Shown: positions 1 to 7,067, numbered from the stretch's first letter. The stretch is DNA of 13,015 nt from Actinomycetes bacterium (GCA_023437285.1 JAEZGP010000246.1:1-13015), one strand, 5' to 3'. Program-made: numbers and translations. The notes: generated by a model not told the origin, from the letters alone.

Positions 1-50
1 CCCCCCCCCCCCCCCGGCCGGCCGCGGCGCCCGGGGGCGCCCCCCCCCCT
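1..50. repeat. Poly-C / GC-only low-complexity tract at window start
   Basis: The first 15 bases are all C, a second run of nine C lies at 41-49, and there is no A anywhere in the first 58 bases. In the frame of the downstream permease it reads as a proline/alanine/glycine-rich stretch without a stop. It may be a true proline-rich N-terminal coding region or an error-prone contig end. The base counts here should not be trusted. Confidence 0.6.
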
Positions 51-965
51 CGGCCGCGATCCCGCCTGCGTGGTTACCTGACCGTCGCGGCCTTCATGCT
101 GCCGGCGCTGGTGCTGTTCGGCCTGATGGTGCTCACCCCCATCGGGCTGGCTGCTTACAACAGCCTTTTCAAGTGGAACGGCTATGGCGGTGCCCCGACT
201 GACTTCATCGGGCTCGACAACTTCAAGCGGCTGTTCCAGAACCCGGTATTCATCGACGATCTTAAGCACGGCGCCATCCTGATCGCGCTGTCGCTGCTGG
301 TGCAGCTGCCGCTCTCGCTGGGCCTGGCCATGCTGCTCAACCAGAAGCTGCGCGGGCGTGCCATCTACCGGGTGCTGTTCTTCGCCCCGTACGTGCTGTC
401 CGAGGTCATCACGGCCGTGCTGTTCAATCTGGTGTTCGCGCCGGAGATCGGCCTGGCCGACTACCTGCTCAACCTGGTGGGCGTTGAGGTCGAAACGTCG
501 TGGCTCGGCGATTCGAACATCGTGCTCTACCTGCTGTTCTTCGTGATCACGTGGAAGTACTTCGGCTTCTACATGATCCTCTTCCTGGCCGCCCGGCAGG
601 GCATCCCGCACGAACTGCACGAGGCAGCGGCCACCGAGGGTGCCAGCAGCTGGGAGATCTTCCGCAAGATCACACTGCCGCTGCTCGGGCCGACCATCCG
701 GATCAGCGTCTTCCTTTCCGTCATCGGTACGTTGCAGCTGTTCGACCTGGTCTGGGTACTCACGGGCGGCGGGCCGAACCACTCGTCCGAGACGATGGCC
801 GTCACGATGTTCGAGATCGGCTTCAGGCGCTACCAGGTGGGCTACGCGAGCGCGATCAGCATCGTCATGTTCATCTTCAGCCTGATCTTCGCGCTGCTGT
901 ACCAGCGGTTCGTCCTGCGCCGCGACACCGAGGGAGCTATCACGGTCATGCGAGACTACCGATGA
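3..965 (+). CDS. CUT1-family sugar ABC transporter permease, MalF-like (5' partial)
   Basis: This is an inner-membrane permease of a carbohydrate ABC importer (binding-protein-dependent transport, CUT1 family). The frame is open from the window edge. The residues before Met at 96 (RLRGYLTVAAF) look like the usual cytoplasmic lead-in to TM1 of such permeases, so ATG 96 is probably internal and the true start lies upstream or in the poly-C tract. Counting from Met96 there are about six hydrophobic segments. The EAA loop that docks on the ATPase is at about residues 176-199 (EAAATEG, then ITLPLLGP). It overlaps the next permease by ATGA, which implies translational coupling. No ATPase gene follows. 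In actinobacteria such importers commonly share an MsiK-type ATPase encoded elsewhere. The substrate cannot be read from the sequence; an oligosaccharide such as a xylo-oligosaccharide is a guess. Confidence 0.93.
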   Translation, partial: PPPPRPAAAPGGAPPPRPRSRLRGYLTVAAFMLPALVLFGLMVLTPIGLAAYNSLFKWNGYGGAPTDFIGLDNFKRLFQNPVFIDDLKHGAILIALSLLVQLPLSLGLAMLLNQKLRGRAIYRVLFFAPYVLSEVITAVLFNLVFAPEIGLADYLLNLVGVEVETSWLGDSNIVLYLLFFVITWKYFGFYMILFLAARQGIPHELHEAAATEGASSWEIFRKITLPLLGPTIRISVFLSVIGTLQLFDLVWVLTGGGPNHSSETMAVTMFEIGFRRYQVGYASAISIVMFIFSLIFALLYQRFVLRRDTEGAITVMRDYR

Positions 966-1810
966 ACGGCGACATGGTGGGTTCGAAGTCGCCCCTCAAG
1001 TCGGTGGGGCTGCACATCGTCTCGATCTTCGTCGCGGCGTTCATCGTCGTGCCGATCGTGTTCGGCGTGCTGGGCGGATTCAAGACCAACGGGCAGTTGT
1101 CCACGAACCCGCTGGGCCTGCCCGAACCCTGGGTGTTCGACAACTACGCCGAGATCCTGGGCTCGAAGAACTTCTGGACCCCGATGCGCAACAGCCTCCT
1201 GGTGGCGCTGGGCACGGTGTTCCTCGTGGTCGGGACGGGCGCCGCCGCGGCGTACGTCTTCGCGCGGTTCGCGTTCCGCGGCCGGGAGTTCTTCTTCACC
1301 GTCTTCTCGGTGGGCCTGATGTTCCCGTTCGCGGTCGCGATCCTGCCGCTGTTCATCCTCCTGCGGGAGATGGAGCTGCTGGACAACCCGCTCGGTGTCA
1401 TCCTGCCGCAGGCCGCCTTCGGCCTGCCGATCACGATCATCGTCCTTCGGTCGTTCTTCCGGCAGATCCCGGTGGAGGTCGAGGAGGCGGCGACGATCGA
1501 CGGCTGCGGGGCGTGGGGCTTCTTCTGGCGCATCCTGCTGCCGATGGCTCGACCGGCCCTGGCGACGGTGTCGGTCCTCGCGATCGTGGCTAGCTGGAAC
1601 AACTTCATGCTGCCGCTGGTCGTGTTCACCGACCCGAGCTGGTGGACCCTGCCCATCGGCGTGCAGCAGTTCCAGAGCCAGTACGCCACCGACGTCGCGA
1701 AGATCCTGGCGTACGTCGTTATCGCCATGATTCCCGCCTTGATCTTCTACTCGGTTGCCGAGCGGCAGCTCATTGGCGGTCTGACCGCGTCCGATTCGAG
1801 CAAGGGCTGA
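962..1810 (+). CDS. CUT1-family sugar ABC transporter permease, MalG-like
   Basis: This is the second membrane subunit of the importer, 282 aa, the usual length for MalG-type permeases. The ATG at 962 overlaps the stop of the preceding permease (ATGA), which fixes the start, although the open frame continues upstream through the first gene. A short cytoplasmic N-terminus leads into TM1 (about residues 15-38) and about six hydrophobic segments follow. The EAA motif is at about 174-198 (EEAATIDGCGAWG, then ILLPMARP). The long periplasmic-side segment with FDNYAEIL after TM1 is typical of this subunit. It should form a heterodimer with the upstream permease and receive sugar from a lipoprotein binding protein encoded upstream of this window. 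Confidence 0.95.
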   Translation: MNGDMVGSKSPLKSVGLHIVSIFVAAFIVVPIVFGVLGGFKTNGQLSTNPLGLPEPWVFDNYAEILGSKNFWTPMRNSLLVALGTVFLVVGTGAAAAYVFARFAFRGREFFFTVFSVGLMFPFAVAILPLFILLREMELLDNPLGVILPQAAFGLPITIIVLRSFFRQIPVEVEEAATIDGCGAWGFFWRILLPMARPALATVSVLAIVASWNNFMLPLVVFTDPSWWTLPIGVQQFQSQYATDVAKILAYVVIAMIPALIFYSVAERQLIGGLTASDSSKG

Positions 1811-1906
1811 GTCTCCCGATTCCGGTGCGCCGGATCGAAAACTATCGGGATAGACTTGAGCTTAAGGCGGTCTTTAGCCGCCTGACCTGCAGGTGATGGA
1901 GGAAAG
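1811..1906 (+). promoter_or_regulatory. LacI-gene leader with three dyads and a candidate -10
   Basis: The 96-nt gap between the second permease and the regulator is less GC-rich than its surroundings. It contains TCCGG-TGCG-CCGGA (1821-1834), CTAT-CGGG-ATAG (1842-1853) and AGGCGG-N7-CCGCCT (1865-1883). A TAnnnT hexamer, TAGACT, lies at 1851-1856, without a convincing -35. A clear Shine-Dalgarno GGAGG is at 1898-1902, four bases before the ATG. The first dyad could be an operon-end hairpin. One of the dyads could be an autoregulatory operator. None has the classical central CG of many LacI operators, so the assignment is tentative. Confidence 0.35.
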
Positions 1907-2941
1907 ATGCCGGGAAAGGCCACCCGCGGCCGCCGCGCGACAATGGCGGAGATCGCCGCGGCGGCGGGTGTCTCGGTGCCGACCGTGTCCAAAGTGGTCA
2001 ACGGTCGACCCGACGTCGCCCCGGCGACCCGGCACACCATCGAGGAACTGCTGCGCACCCATGGCTACCGACCGCCGCGGGGCCGGCAGAACTCCAACGT
2101 CGGCCTGATCGATCTGGTCTTCGTCGACCTCGGCAGCCCGTGGGCGATGGAGATCCTCGCGGGCGTCGAGGAGGTCGCCTACCGGGCGGGCTCGGCCGTC
2201 GTCGTCTCGGCGGTGCACGGCCGGCACCGCACCCGCCCGGACGAGCGGTGGCTGCAGAACCTGGCCGCCCGCCGCTCCGACGGCGTGCTGCTGGTCCTCT
2301 CCGAACTCTCCCCCGGGCAGCAGGCCCGCCTTGAGGAGCTGGACGTGCCGGTGGTCATCGTGGACCCCGCCGGCACGCCGGCTCCCGGCATCCCGGCCGT
2401 CGGCGCCACCAACTGGGCCGGCGGCCTGGCGGCCACGGAGCACCTGATCGGTCTCGGCCACCGCAAGGTCGCCGTGATCGGCGGCCCCACCGACGTGCTG
2501 TGCAGCCGGGCCCGGGTCGACGGCTACCGGGCCGCCATGGGCGCCGCCGGCCTGAGCGTCCCGCCGGGCTACGTCCGCTTCGGCGACTTCCTCAGCCCCA
2601 CGGGCTACCGCGAGACGATGTCGCTGCTCGACCTGCCCGACCCGCCGACCAGCATCTTCGTGTGCGCCGACCAGATGGCGCTGGGCGCCTACGAGGCCCT
2701 GTACGAGCGCGGGATGCGGGTCCCCGACGACATGAGCATCGTCGGCTTCGACGACCTCGACGAGGCCCGCTGGGCGGTGCCGCCGCTCACCACGGTCCGC
2801 CAGCCGCTGACCGAAATGGCCGGTATGGCCACCCGCATGCTGTTCTCGCTCATCTCCGGCGAGGAGCTGGACACCACCCGGGTCGAACTGGCGACCCCGC
2901 TGGTGGTGCGGGCCAGCACCGCCCGTCACGCCGCGGTGTGA
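1907..2941 (+). CDS. LacI/GalR-family transcriptional regulator
   Basis: A 344-aa DNA-binding repressor that very likely controls the adjacent sugar importer in response to its imported sugar. The N-terminal helix-turn-helix lies at about residues 12-35 (MAEIAAAAGVSVPTVSKVVN), and the hinge helix region at about 38-60 includes VAPATR and HGYRP. The rest (about 64-340) is a periplasmic-binding-protein-like effector domain. It carries family marks such as NWAGGLAATEHLIGLGHRK, a CADQMALGAYEAL segment and the SIVGFDDL motif near the C-terminus. The start is supported by GGAGG four bases upstream. The gene lies 96 bp downstream of the permeases on the same strand, so it may be read through from the operon and also have its own promoter. 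The effector is unknown. Confidence 0.95.
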   Translation: MPGKATRGRRATMAEIAAAAGVSVPTVSKVVNGRPDVAPATRHTIEELLRTHGYRPPRGRQNSNVGLIDLVFVDLGSPWAMEILAGVEEVAYRAGSAVVVSAVHGRHRTRPDERWLQNLAARRSDGVLLVLSELSPGQQARLEELDVPVVIVDPAGTPAPGIPAVGATNWAGGLAATEHLIGLGHRKVAVIGGPTDVLCSRARVDGYRAAMGAAGLSVPPGYVRFGDFLSPTGYRETMSLLDLPDPPTSIFVCADQMALGAYEALYERGMRVPDDMSIVGFDDLDEARWAVPPLTTVRQPLTEMAGMATRMLFSLISGEELDTTRVELATPLVVRASTARHAAV

Positions 2942-2983
2942 CGACTGTCCGACTCCCGGCAGAGTCCCTGTCCGGGCGGACGA

Positions 2984-2989
2984 TAGCGT
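2984..2989 (+). promoter_or_regulatory. Candidate -10 (TAGCGT) for the flavocytochrome gene
   Basis: TAGCGT fits the actinobacterial TAnnnT -10 pattern and sits 27 bases before the GTG start, in the 75-nt gap after the LacI gene. No recognisable -35 hexamer is present at 16-18 bp spacing, so support is weak. The Shine-Dalgarno CCGGAGG (3007-3013) is good. Confidence 0.25.
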
Positions 2990-3016
2990 CGTCGCACCGG
3001 ACCCGCCGGAGGCACC

Positions 3017-4384
3017 GTGCAGACTATCGACCCCCCACGCCGGACGCGTACCCGCTTCGCGCCGCCTGACCAACTTATCCGCATCGTCGCGTACGCGGCG
3101 GTGCTCGCCAACATGGGCGTTTTCGCCGCATTCTGGCTTTCGCCCGGCCTGCACGACCTGGTGCTGCTCGGCGCCCCCGCCGTCATGTCGTTCGGCCGCC
3201 TGGCCGGGCTGACCGCCATCGCACTCCTGCTCACCCAGGTCATGCTCATGGCCCGCATCCCCTGGCTGGAGCGCGCCTTCGGCCAGGACACGCTCGCGCG
3301 GTGGCACCGGTGGGTCGGCTTCACGTCGTTCCACCTGCTGGTGGCGCACATCGTGACCACCTGGATCGGCTACACCTGGGACCATGGCCACTCGTACCTG
3401 CACGAGCTGTGGCGCATCGTCTGGGACCTGCGCGGCATGCTCTACGCGGTCGCCGGTACGGCGCTGCTCGTCCTCGTCGTGACCATCTCGCTGCGGGCGG
3501 CCCGGCGCCGGCTGCGCTACGAGCTGTGGCACCTGCTGCACCTGTACGCGTACGTCGGCATCGGCCTGCTGATGCCGCACATGCTGTGGAACGGCACCGA
3601 GTTCCTCGGCCAGACGTGGGCCAAGCGGTACCTGTGGGCCGTATACCTGCTCACCGCCGGCTCCGTCCTCGTCTTCCGCGTCGCGCTACCCCTGCTGCGC
3701 AGCTGGCGACACCAGCTGACCGTCACCGAGGTGCGCTCCGAGGGCCCGGGCGTGGTCTCCGTCCGGATGACCGGCCGCGACCTGGACCGCCTGCCGATCC
3801 GGGCCGGCCACTTCCTGCAGTGGCGCTTCCTCGGTGGGCGCGGCTGGACCAGGTCGCACCCGTACTCGCTGTCCGCCGCCCCCAAGCGCGACGAACTGCG
3901 GATCACGGTCAAGGACGTCGGCGACGGCCTGGCCCACCTGCGGCCCGGCGCCCGGGTGCTGTTCGAAGGGCCGTACGGCCGGCTCACCGGCGCCGTACGG
4001 CGCAAGCGGCGGGTGGCGCTGATCGCGGCCGGCATCGGCATCACGCCGCTGCGCGCCCTGCTGGAGGAACTGGACTACGCCCCCGGCGAGGCGGTCCTGG
4101 TCTACCGGGCACGCACCCAGGCCGACCTGGTGCTGCGCGCGGAACTCGCGGCACTCGCCCGCGAGCGCGGCGTCCACGTACACCTGCTGGTCGGCGGACG
4201 TGGCCCGGGCGGCGACTGGCTACCCGGCGGCGCGGGCGTCACGCTCAGCGACCTGGTGCCCGACCCCGCCGAGTACGACTTCTTCGTGTGCGGCCCACCC
4301 CGGTGGACCGAGGCCGTCCTCGCGGCGGCCCGCCGGGCGGGGGTCCCCCGCGCCCAACTGCACAGCGAGCGCTTCTCCTGGTGA
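3017..4384 (+). CDS. Ferric-reductase/NOX-like membrane flavocytochrome (ferredoxin-reductase family)
   Basis: A 455-aa fusion of a ferric-reductase-like transmembrane domain (about residues 20-228, roughly six helices) with a cytoplasmic FAD/NAD(P)H reductase domain (about 232-455). It should carry electrons from NAD(P)H through FAD and two haems across the membrane. Candidate haem ligands are His97-x13-His111 and His175-x12-His188, the same spacing as the two histidine pairs of NOX-type NADPH oxidases. His106 and His172 are also present. FAD binding is shown by HPYSLS (281-286), nucleotide binding by GIGITPLR (339-346) and CGPP (425-428), and the chain ends on an aromatic Trp, as is common in the ferredoxin-NADP reductase fold. 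The GTG start is chosen for the CCGGAGG three bases before it. No FMN-binding partner gene adjoins it. The acceptor (ferric iron, oxygen or a quinone/redox partner) is not known. Confidence 0.9.
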   Translation: MQTIDPPRRTRTRFAPPDQLIRIVAYAAVLANMGVFAAFWLSPGLHDLVLLGAPAVMSFGRLAGLTAIALLLTQVMLMARIPWLERAFGQDTLARWHRWVGFTSFHLLVAHIVTTWIGYTWDHGHSYLHELWRIVWDLRGMLYAVAGTALLVLVVTISLRAARRRLRYELWHLLHLYAYVGIGLLMPHMLWNGTEFLGQTWAKRYLWAVYLLTAGSVLVFRVALPLLRSWRHQLTVTEVRSEGPGVVSVRMTGRDLDRLPIRAGHFLQWRFLGGRGWTRSHPYSLSAAPKRDELRITVKDVGDGLAHLRPGARVLFEGPYGRLTGAVRRKRRVALIAAGIGITPLRALLEELDYAPGEAVLVYRARTQADLVLRAELAALARERGVHVHLLVGGRGPGGDWLPGGAGVTLSDLVPDPAEYDFFVCGPPRWTEAVLAAARRAGVPRAQLHSERFSW

Positions 4385-4387
4385 ATG

Positions 4388-4442
4388 AGGTCCCGCCCGG
4401 GTGGGTACCGGGCAGGCGATCCGGCCCCGCGAGGGACCTGCC
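4388..4442 (+). promoter_or_regulatory. Nested inverted repeats in the leader of the small acidic gene
   Basis: Directly after the flavocytochrome stop there is an outer 7-bp perfect inverted repeat, AGGTCCC (4388-4394) with GGGACCT (4433-4439), enclosing a GC hairpin GCCCGG-N7-CCGGGC (4395-4413). A competing pair GGCAGG (4411-4416)/CCTGCC (4437-4442) could form an alternative fold. It could be a transcription attenuator, a terminator without a T-tract, or chance structure in GC-rich DNA. Confidence 0.35.
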
Positions 4443-4486
4443 GGAGGGACGATGGTGTCGACGGCGCATACGAGGAGAACACCACC

Positions 4487-4672
4487 ATGACCATCGAAGC
4501 GGACGAACCCAACGAGTACGGCTTCGCGGGGGCGGGCACCGCGCCTGAGCCGGAGGCCGAGCAGGAGGACGCGCTGCACGCGGAGGCGGAGGCCATCGCG
4601 ATTCCCCGCGACGACCTGACCGCGCCGATCACGGAGGCGCTGGAAAAGCTGGACGGCGACGACGAACGGTAG
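4487..4672 (+). CDS. Small highly acidic hypothetical protein (61 aa)
   Basis: I do not recognise this protein. The ATG at 4487 is preferred to the in-frame ATG at 4385 because a GAGGAG stands about ten bases before it and because the stretch before it overlaps the inverted repeats. The product has 19 Asp/Glu against three Arg/Lys, no Cys and no Trp. There is a single Tyr (Tyr11) in an acidic setting (EADEPNEYGF), an Ala/Glu-rich middle (about 19-38), and a C-terminal likely helix (about 46-56). There is no signal peptide or membrane segment. It follows the flavocytochrome by 102 nt on the same strand and ends six bases from the stop of the convergent sulfotransferase gene. It could be a small acidic accessory or regulatory protein; a modified peptide precursor is a speculative alternative. 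Confidence 0.6.
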   Translation: MTIEADEPNEYGFAGAGTAPEPEAEQEDALHAEAEAIAIPRDDLTAPITEALEKLDGDDER

Positions 4673-4678
4673 CGGATG

Positions 4679-5599
4679 TCACGCCGGGTCCGGCACCGGG
4701 CGCTCGACGCGCAGTGGGTACCCGTAGCGGTGCAGCAACGGCGCGGCCAGCGCCGTGACCGCGCGGGCCGCCCTGGTTGGCAGCCCGGCGCGCCACGCGT
4801 CGTCGACCCGCAGGTCCACGGCCCCGGACCGGAACCGTGACGGGTTGCCGGACACGGTGTGGTTGCCGGGCAGGCGTACCCGGTGGGTGCCCTCGAACGG
4901 GCCGGCGGTCGGACCGACGCCGGCCAACGCCAGGATCCGGCCCGTCACGTCGGCCGGCGCCGCGACGAAGTCCTCGTAGCGCACTCGCAGGTACCGTCCG
5001 TCGAAGGCTCGGGCCGCGCGCTCCACGAGCAGGTTCCACGACGCCCAGTGGCTGGTGCTGTCGACGAGCCCGTGCCTGCGCATCATCGCGGGCCGGGACT
5101 GGTCGAGCTGCTTGGTGGGCCGCCGCCACGAGTACGCCACGGCGCGCGGATCGCGTACGACGTGCAGCAGGTACCCGGTCACGTCCGGCATCGTGGCGAG
5201 CAGTGCCGCGCCGGAGGGCACCTTCGACGAGTCGATGACGAGCGTGGCGCCGGTGACCTCGGCGATCGCGTGATAGAGCCGGGCGGTGATCTCCGCCAGT
5301 GGGTGGGGCTGGCGGAGCAGCCGCGACGTGTGCCGGGCCCGGACCGCCTCGCGCTGCCAGGCCACCACCTGGCGTGGGTCGGGCGGGTGGTCACCGTACG
5401 CGACGTGGAGCACGTCGCGCCACAGGGCACAGGCGCGTACCGGCTGACCACAGCCGCACTTGCGGTCGTTGATGAGCCCGCGCTGCCAGACGTGGTACAG
5501 CTCCCCGGCGCTGAACACGCCGTCGTGCGCGCCGAGGACGTTGTCCATAATGGTGGTCCCGCTACGGCCCCACCCACCGATGTACATCACCGCCGTCAC
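4679..5599 (-). CDS. PAPS-dependent sulfotransferase family protein
   Basis: A 306-aa cytosolic-type sulfotransferase that should transfer sulfate from 3'-phosphoadenosine-5'-phosphosulfate to an unknown acceptor. The 5'-phosphosulfate loop is at the N-terminus (GGWGRSGTT, about residues 8-16). A DSSK motif lies at 123-126, and the 3'-phosphate binding segment RDPRAVAYSWRR at 149-160. A cysteine cluster KCGCGQPVRAC (47-57) is seen in many bacterial members of this family. GTG 5599 gives the longest frame. ATG 5587 (four codons later, MYIGGWG) is an equally acceptable start, and neither has a strong Shine-Dalgarno. It is the last gene of the minus-strand series, 89 nt after the GlsB-like gene, and probably has its own promoter. 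The neighbours do not indicate the acceptor. Confidence 0.9.
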   Translation of the reverse strand: MTAVMYIGGWGRSGTTIMDNVLGAHDGVFSAGELYHVWQRGLINDRKCGCGQPVRACALWRDVLHVAYGDHPPDPRQVVAWQREAVRARHTSRLLRQPHPLAEITARLYHAIAEVTGATLVIDSSKVPSGAALLATMPDVTGYLLHVVRDPRAVAYSWRRPTKQLDQSRPAMMRRHGLVDSTSHWASWNLLVERAARAFDGRYLRVRYEDFVAAPADVTGRILALAGVGPTAGPFEGTHRVRLPGNHTVSGNPSRFRSGAVDLRVDDAWRAGLPTRAARAVTALAAPLLHRYGYPLRVERPVPDPA

Positions 5600-5625
5600 A
5601 GTGGACAGAATGGGGTAACAACCTC

Positions 5626-5654
5626 AAATTACGGTGTGTCCAGGCTTAGCGGAA
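5626..5654 (-). promoter_or_regulatory. Candidate sigma-70-type promoter of the sulfotransferase
   Basis: On the minus strand, TTCCGC (5654-5649) and TAATTT (5631-5626) are separated by 17 bp in a locally AT-rich patch. The -10 is a full match to TAnnnT, while the -35 shares three of six bases with TTGACA. Transcription would start near 5619, leaving a leader of about 20-30 nt. A short inverted repeat CCAGG/CCTGG (5640-5644/5655-5659) overlaps the -35 side. Confidence 0.35.
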
Positions 5655-5688
5655 CCTGGCAAATCGCTCCGAATGCAGTCGATGCCGC

Positions 5689-6027
5689 TCAGTCGCTCTT
5701 GCGCTTGCGGCGCGGCCGCTTCGCGGGCCGGTCGTTGTCGGCGAGCCGGGTGTGCGTCAGCAACTGGGCGAGCGCGACGCCCACCACCGCACAGGCGACC
5801 TGGATGCCCAGCGTCGCCCAGCTCCAGGTGAAGTTTCCGATGGTGGCCTGGCCCACGTCCTGCACACCGAACGCCTTGGCCAACAGCATGCCCAGCAGCG
5901 CGGCGCCGAAGCCGATCAGGCCGGTACTGAAGAACCCGATGCTCTGCTTGCCCGGCAGCGCGAGCCTGCCGAGCAGCCCGACGAGCGCCCCGAACAGGAT
6001 CGCCGTCAGTACGTCCTCCACCTGCAT
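5689..6027 (-). CDS. GlsB/YeaQ/YmgE-family stress-response membrane protein
   Basis: A 112-aa small integral membrane protein of the transglycosylase-associated (YeaQ/YmgE/GlsB) family, whose members are linked to general and envelope stress but have no agreed biochemical activity. Three hydrophobic segments are visible, at about residues 5-24, 31-53 and 70-91. The family-type glycine-rich helices are present, including GALVGLLGRL and FFSTGLIGFGAALLG. A strongly basic C-terminal tail (about 100-110, RPAKRPRRKRK) probably faces the cytoplasm. The frame is open further upstream to 6144, but ATG 6027 is chosen because it begins the family's usual N-terminus and has GGGAGGG about nine bases before it. 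It lies between the phosphotransferase and the sulfotransferase genes, with its own stress-type promoter candidate. Confidence 0.88.
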   Translation of the reverse strand: MQVEDVLTAILFGALVGLLGRLALPGKQSIGFFSTGLIGFGAALLGMLLAKAFGVQDVGQATIGNFTWSWATLGIQVACAVVGVALAQLLTHTRLADNDRPAKRPRRKRKSD

Positions 6028-6079
6028 GCCTGTGGCCCTCCCACGCCTGCGCTGATCTAGCGGCCTCCGAGCGTAGTCG

Positions 6080-6104
6080 ATACCCCCAACGTCGGCTATC
6101 ACAC
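6080..6104 (-). promoter_or_regulatory. Candidate stress-sigma (SigB-like) promoter of the GlsB-family gene
   Basis: On the minus strand GTGT (6104-6101) is followed after 15 bp by GGGTAT (6085-6080), about 53 nt before the start codon. This fits the GnnT-N14-16-GGGTA(C/T) pattern described for Streptomyces SigB-type promoters and suits a stress-protein gene. The motif is short and could occur by chance. Confidence 0.4.
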
Positions 6105-6140
6105 CAACGGGCGTGACCGGCACCGTCCACACCAGACGGA

Positions 6141-7067
6141 TCACAGCCTGAGCCAGCCGACCACCGCGTCGGCCTGAGCGCGCTGAAACTCACGCAGGGT
6201 GGGCAGTCCCGGCGCGGGCGGCAGGCGGGCGGCGTCCGCGAAGAACCCGCCCATGCCGGCGAGCACGCTACGAAGGTCGGCGGGGTCCGCCCCGGTGCGG
6301 CGCGCGCACCGGCGCAGCAGCGCCTCCGTGTCGTGTCCGCCGAACAGGCGCACGTTGATGAGCAGCAGCAGCCTGTCCAGCCAGGCGGGGCCCAGGCAGG
6401 CCCACGGCCAGTCCACGACGGTCACCTGCCCGTCGTCGGTGATCAGCAGGTTGTCGGCGCGGATGTCGAGGTGCACGAGAGTGTCGCCGGTCAGCACCGT
6501 GCGGGCCCGCGCGGCGACCGCGCGCAGGTCATCCAGGTGCGCCGCCGTCCACGGATCGAGGTCGGCGGGCGGGTCGGCCGCGATCCGCTCCCAACCGCCG
6601 AGGTCGACGGACAGGGCCTCCGCGACGGGACGCAGGCCGGGAACCGGTGCCGGCGTGCACTCGTCGGCCAGCGTGTCGAGCGCGGCGAGCACCCGCTCCA
6701 GCTCGTCGGCCCGCCAGGGGGTCGCCGGGTGCCGCCCCTCGACGTCGGCGAGCACCAGTGCGACCCAGTGGCCGTCGTCGAAGACGCCAAGCAGGTCGGG
6801 GGCGGGTGCCGTCGCGGGTAGCGCGGCCGACACGCGCGCCTCCTGGCGGTGCATGACCGGGCTGTGCTCGTTCTGGGCGGGGCTGACGGCCTTCACGAAC
6901 GCCCGCCGCCCGTCGGCCGTACGCACGCGGTCGGCCGTACCCGGTGAGAAGCCACCCGGCTGGGAGACGGCGGACACCACCGGCGCGCCGATGATCCGCT
7001 CCACCTCGGCGCGCACGTGGTCCGGCAGGTCGGCCCAGCCGATCCGTACGCCCGACGCGGTCACCAT
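6141..7067 (-). CDS. Aminoglycoside phosphotransferase (APH)-fold small-molecule kinase
   Basis: A 308-aa protein with the protein-kinase-like fold of the APH/choline-kinase family. It should use ATP or GTP to phosphorylate a hydroxyl on a small molecule. Visible motifs are a glycine-rich nucleotide loop (PGGFSPGTADRV, about residues 37-48), the phosphate-anchoring Lys59 (FVKAV), the catalytic loop HLDIRADN (199-206, with Asp201 as likely base and Asn206 as metal ligand), and the metal-binding Asp219 in VVDWPW. Length is normal. ATG 7067 has only a weak AGGG upstream. It starts 53 nt after dinB ends on the same strand, so the two could be cotranscribed. The substrate is unknown. Most actinobacterial members of this family are not antibiotic resistance genes, and nothing here argues for resistance. 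Confidence 0.88.
   Translation of the reverse strand: MVTASGVRIGWADLPDHVRAEVERIIGAPVVSAVSQPGGFSPGTADRVRTADGRRAFVKAVSPAQNEHSPVMHRQEARVSAALPATAPAPDLLGVFDDGHWVALVLADVEGRHPATPWRADELERVLAALDTLADECTPAPVPGLRPVAEALSVDLGGWERIAADPPADLDPWTAAHLDDLRAVAARARTVLTGDTLVHLDIRADNLLITDDGQVTVVDWPWACLGPAWLDRLLLLINVRLFGGHDTEALLRRCARRTGADPADLRSVLAGMGGFFADAARLPPAPGLPTLREFQRAQADAVVGWLRL

Noticed and set aside
1874..3580. A 568-codon open frame on the minus strand through the LacI gene
   Set aside because: It lies antisense to the regulator and flavocytochrome, with a His/Gly/Asp/Val-rich composition typical of shadow frames.
6141..7067. Antibiotic (aminoglycoside) resistance gene
   Set aside because: Only the generic APH fold motifs are visible; the fold is widespread in metabolic kinases and no resistance or mobile context is present.
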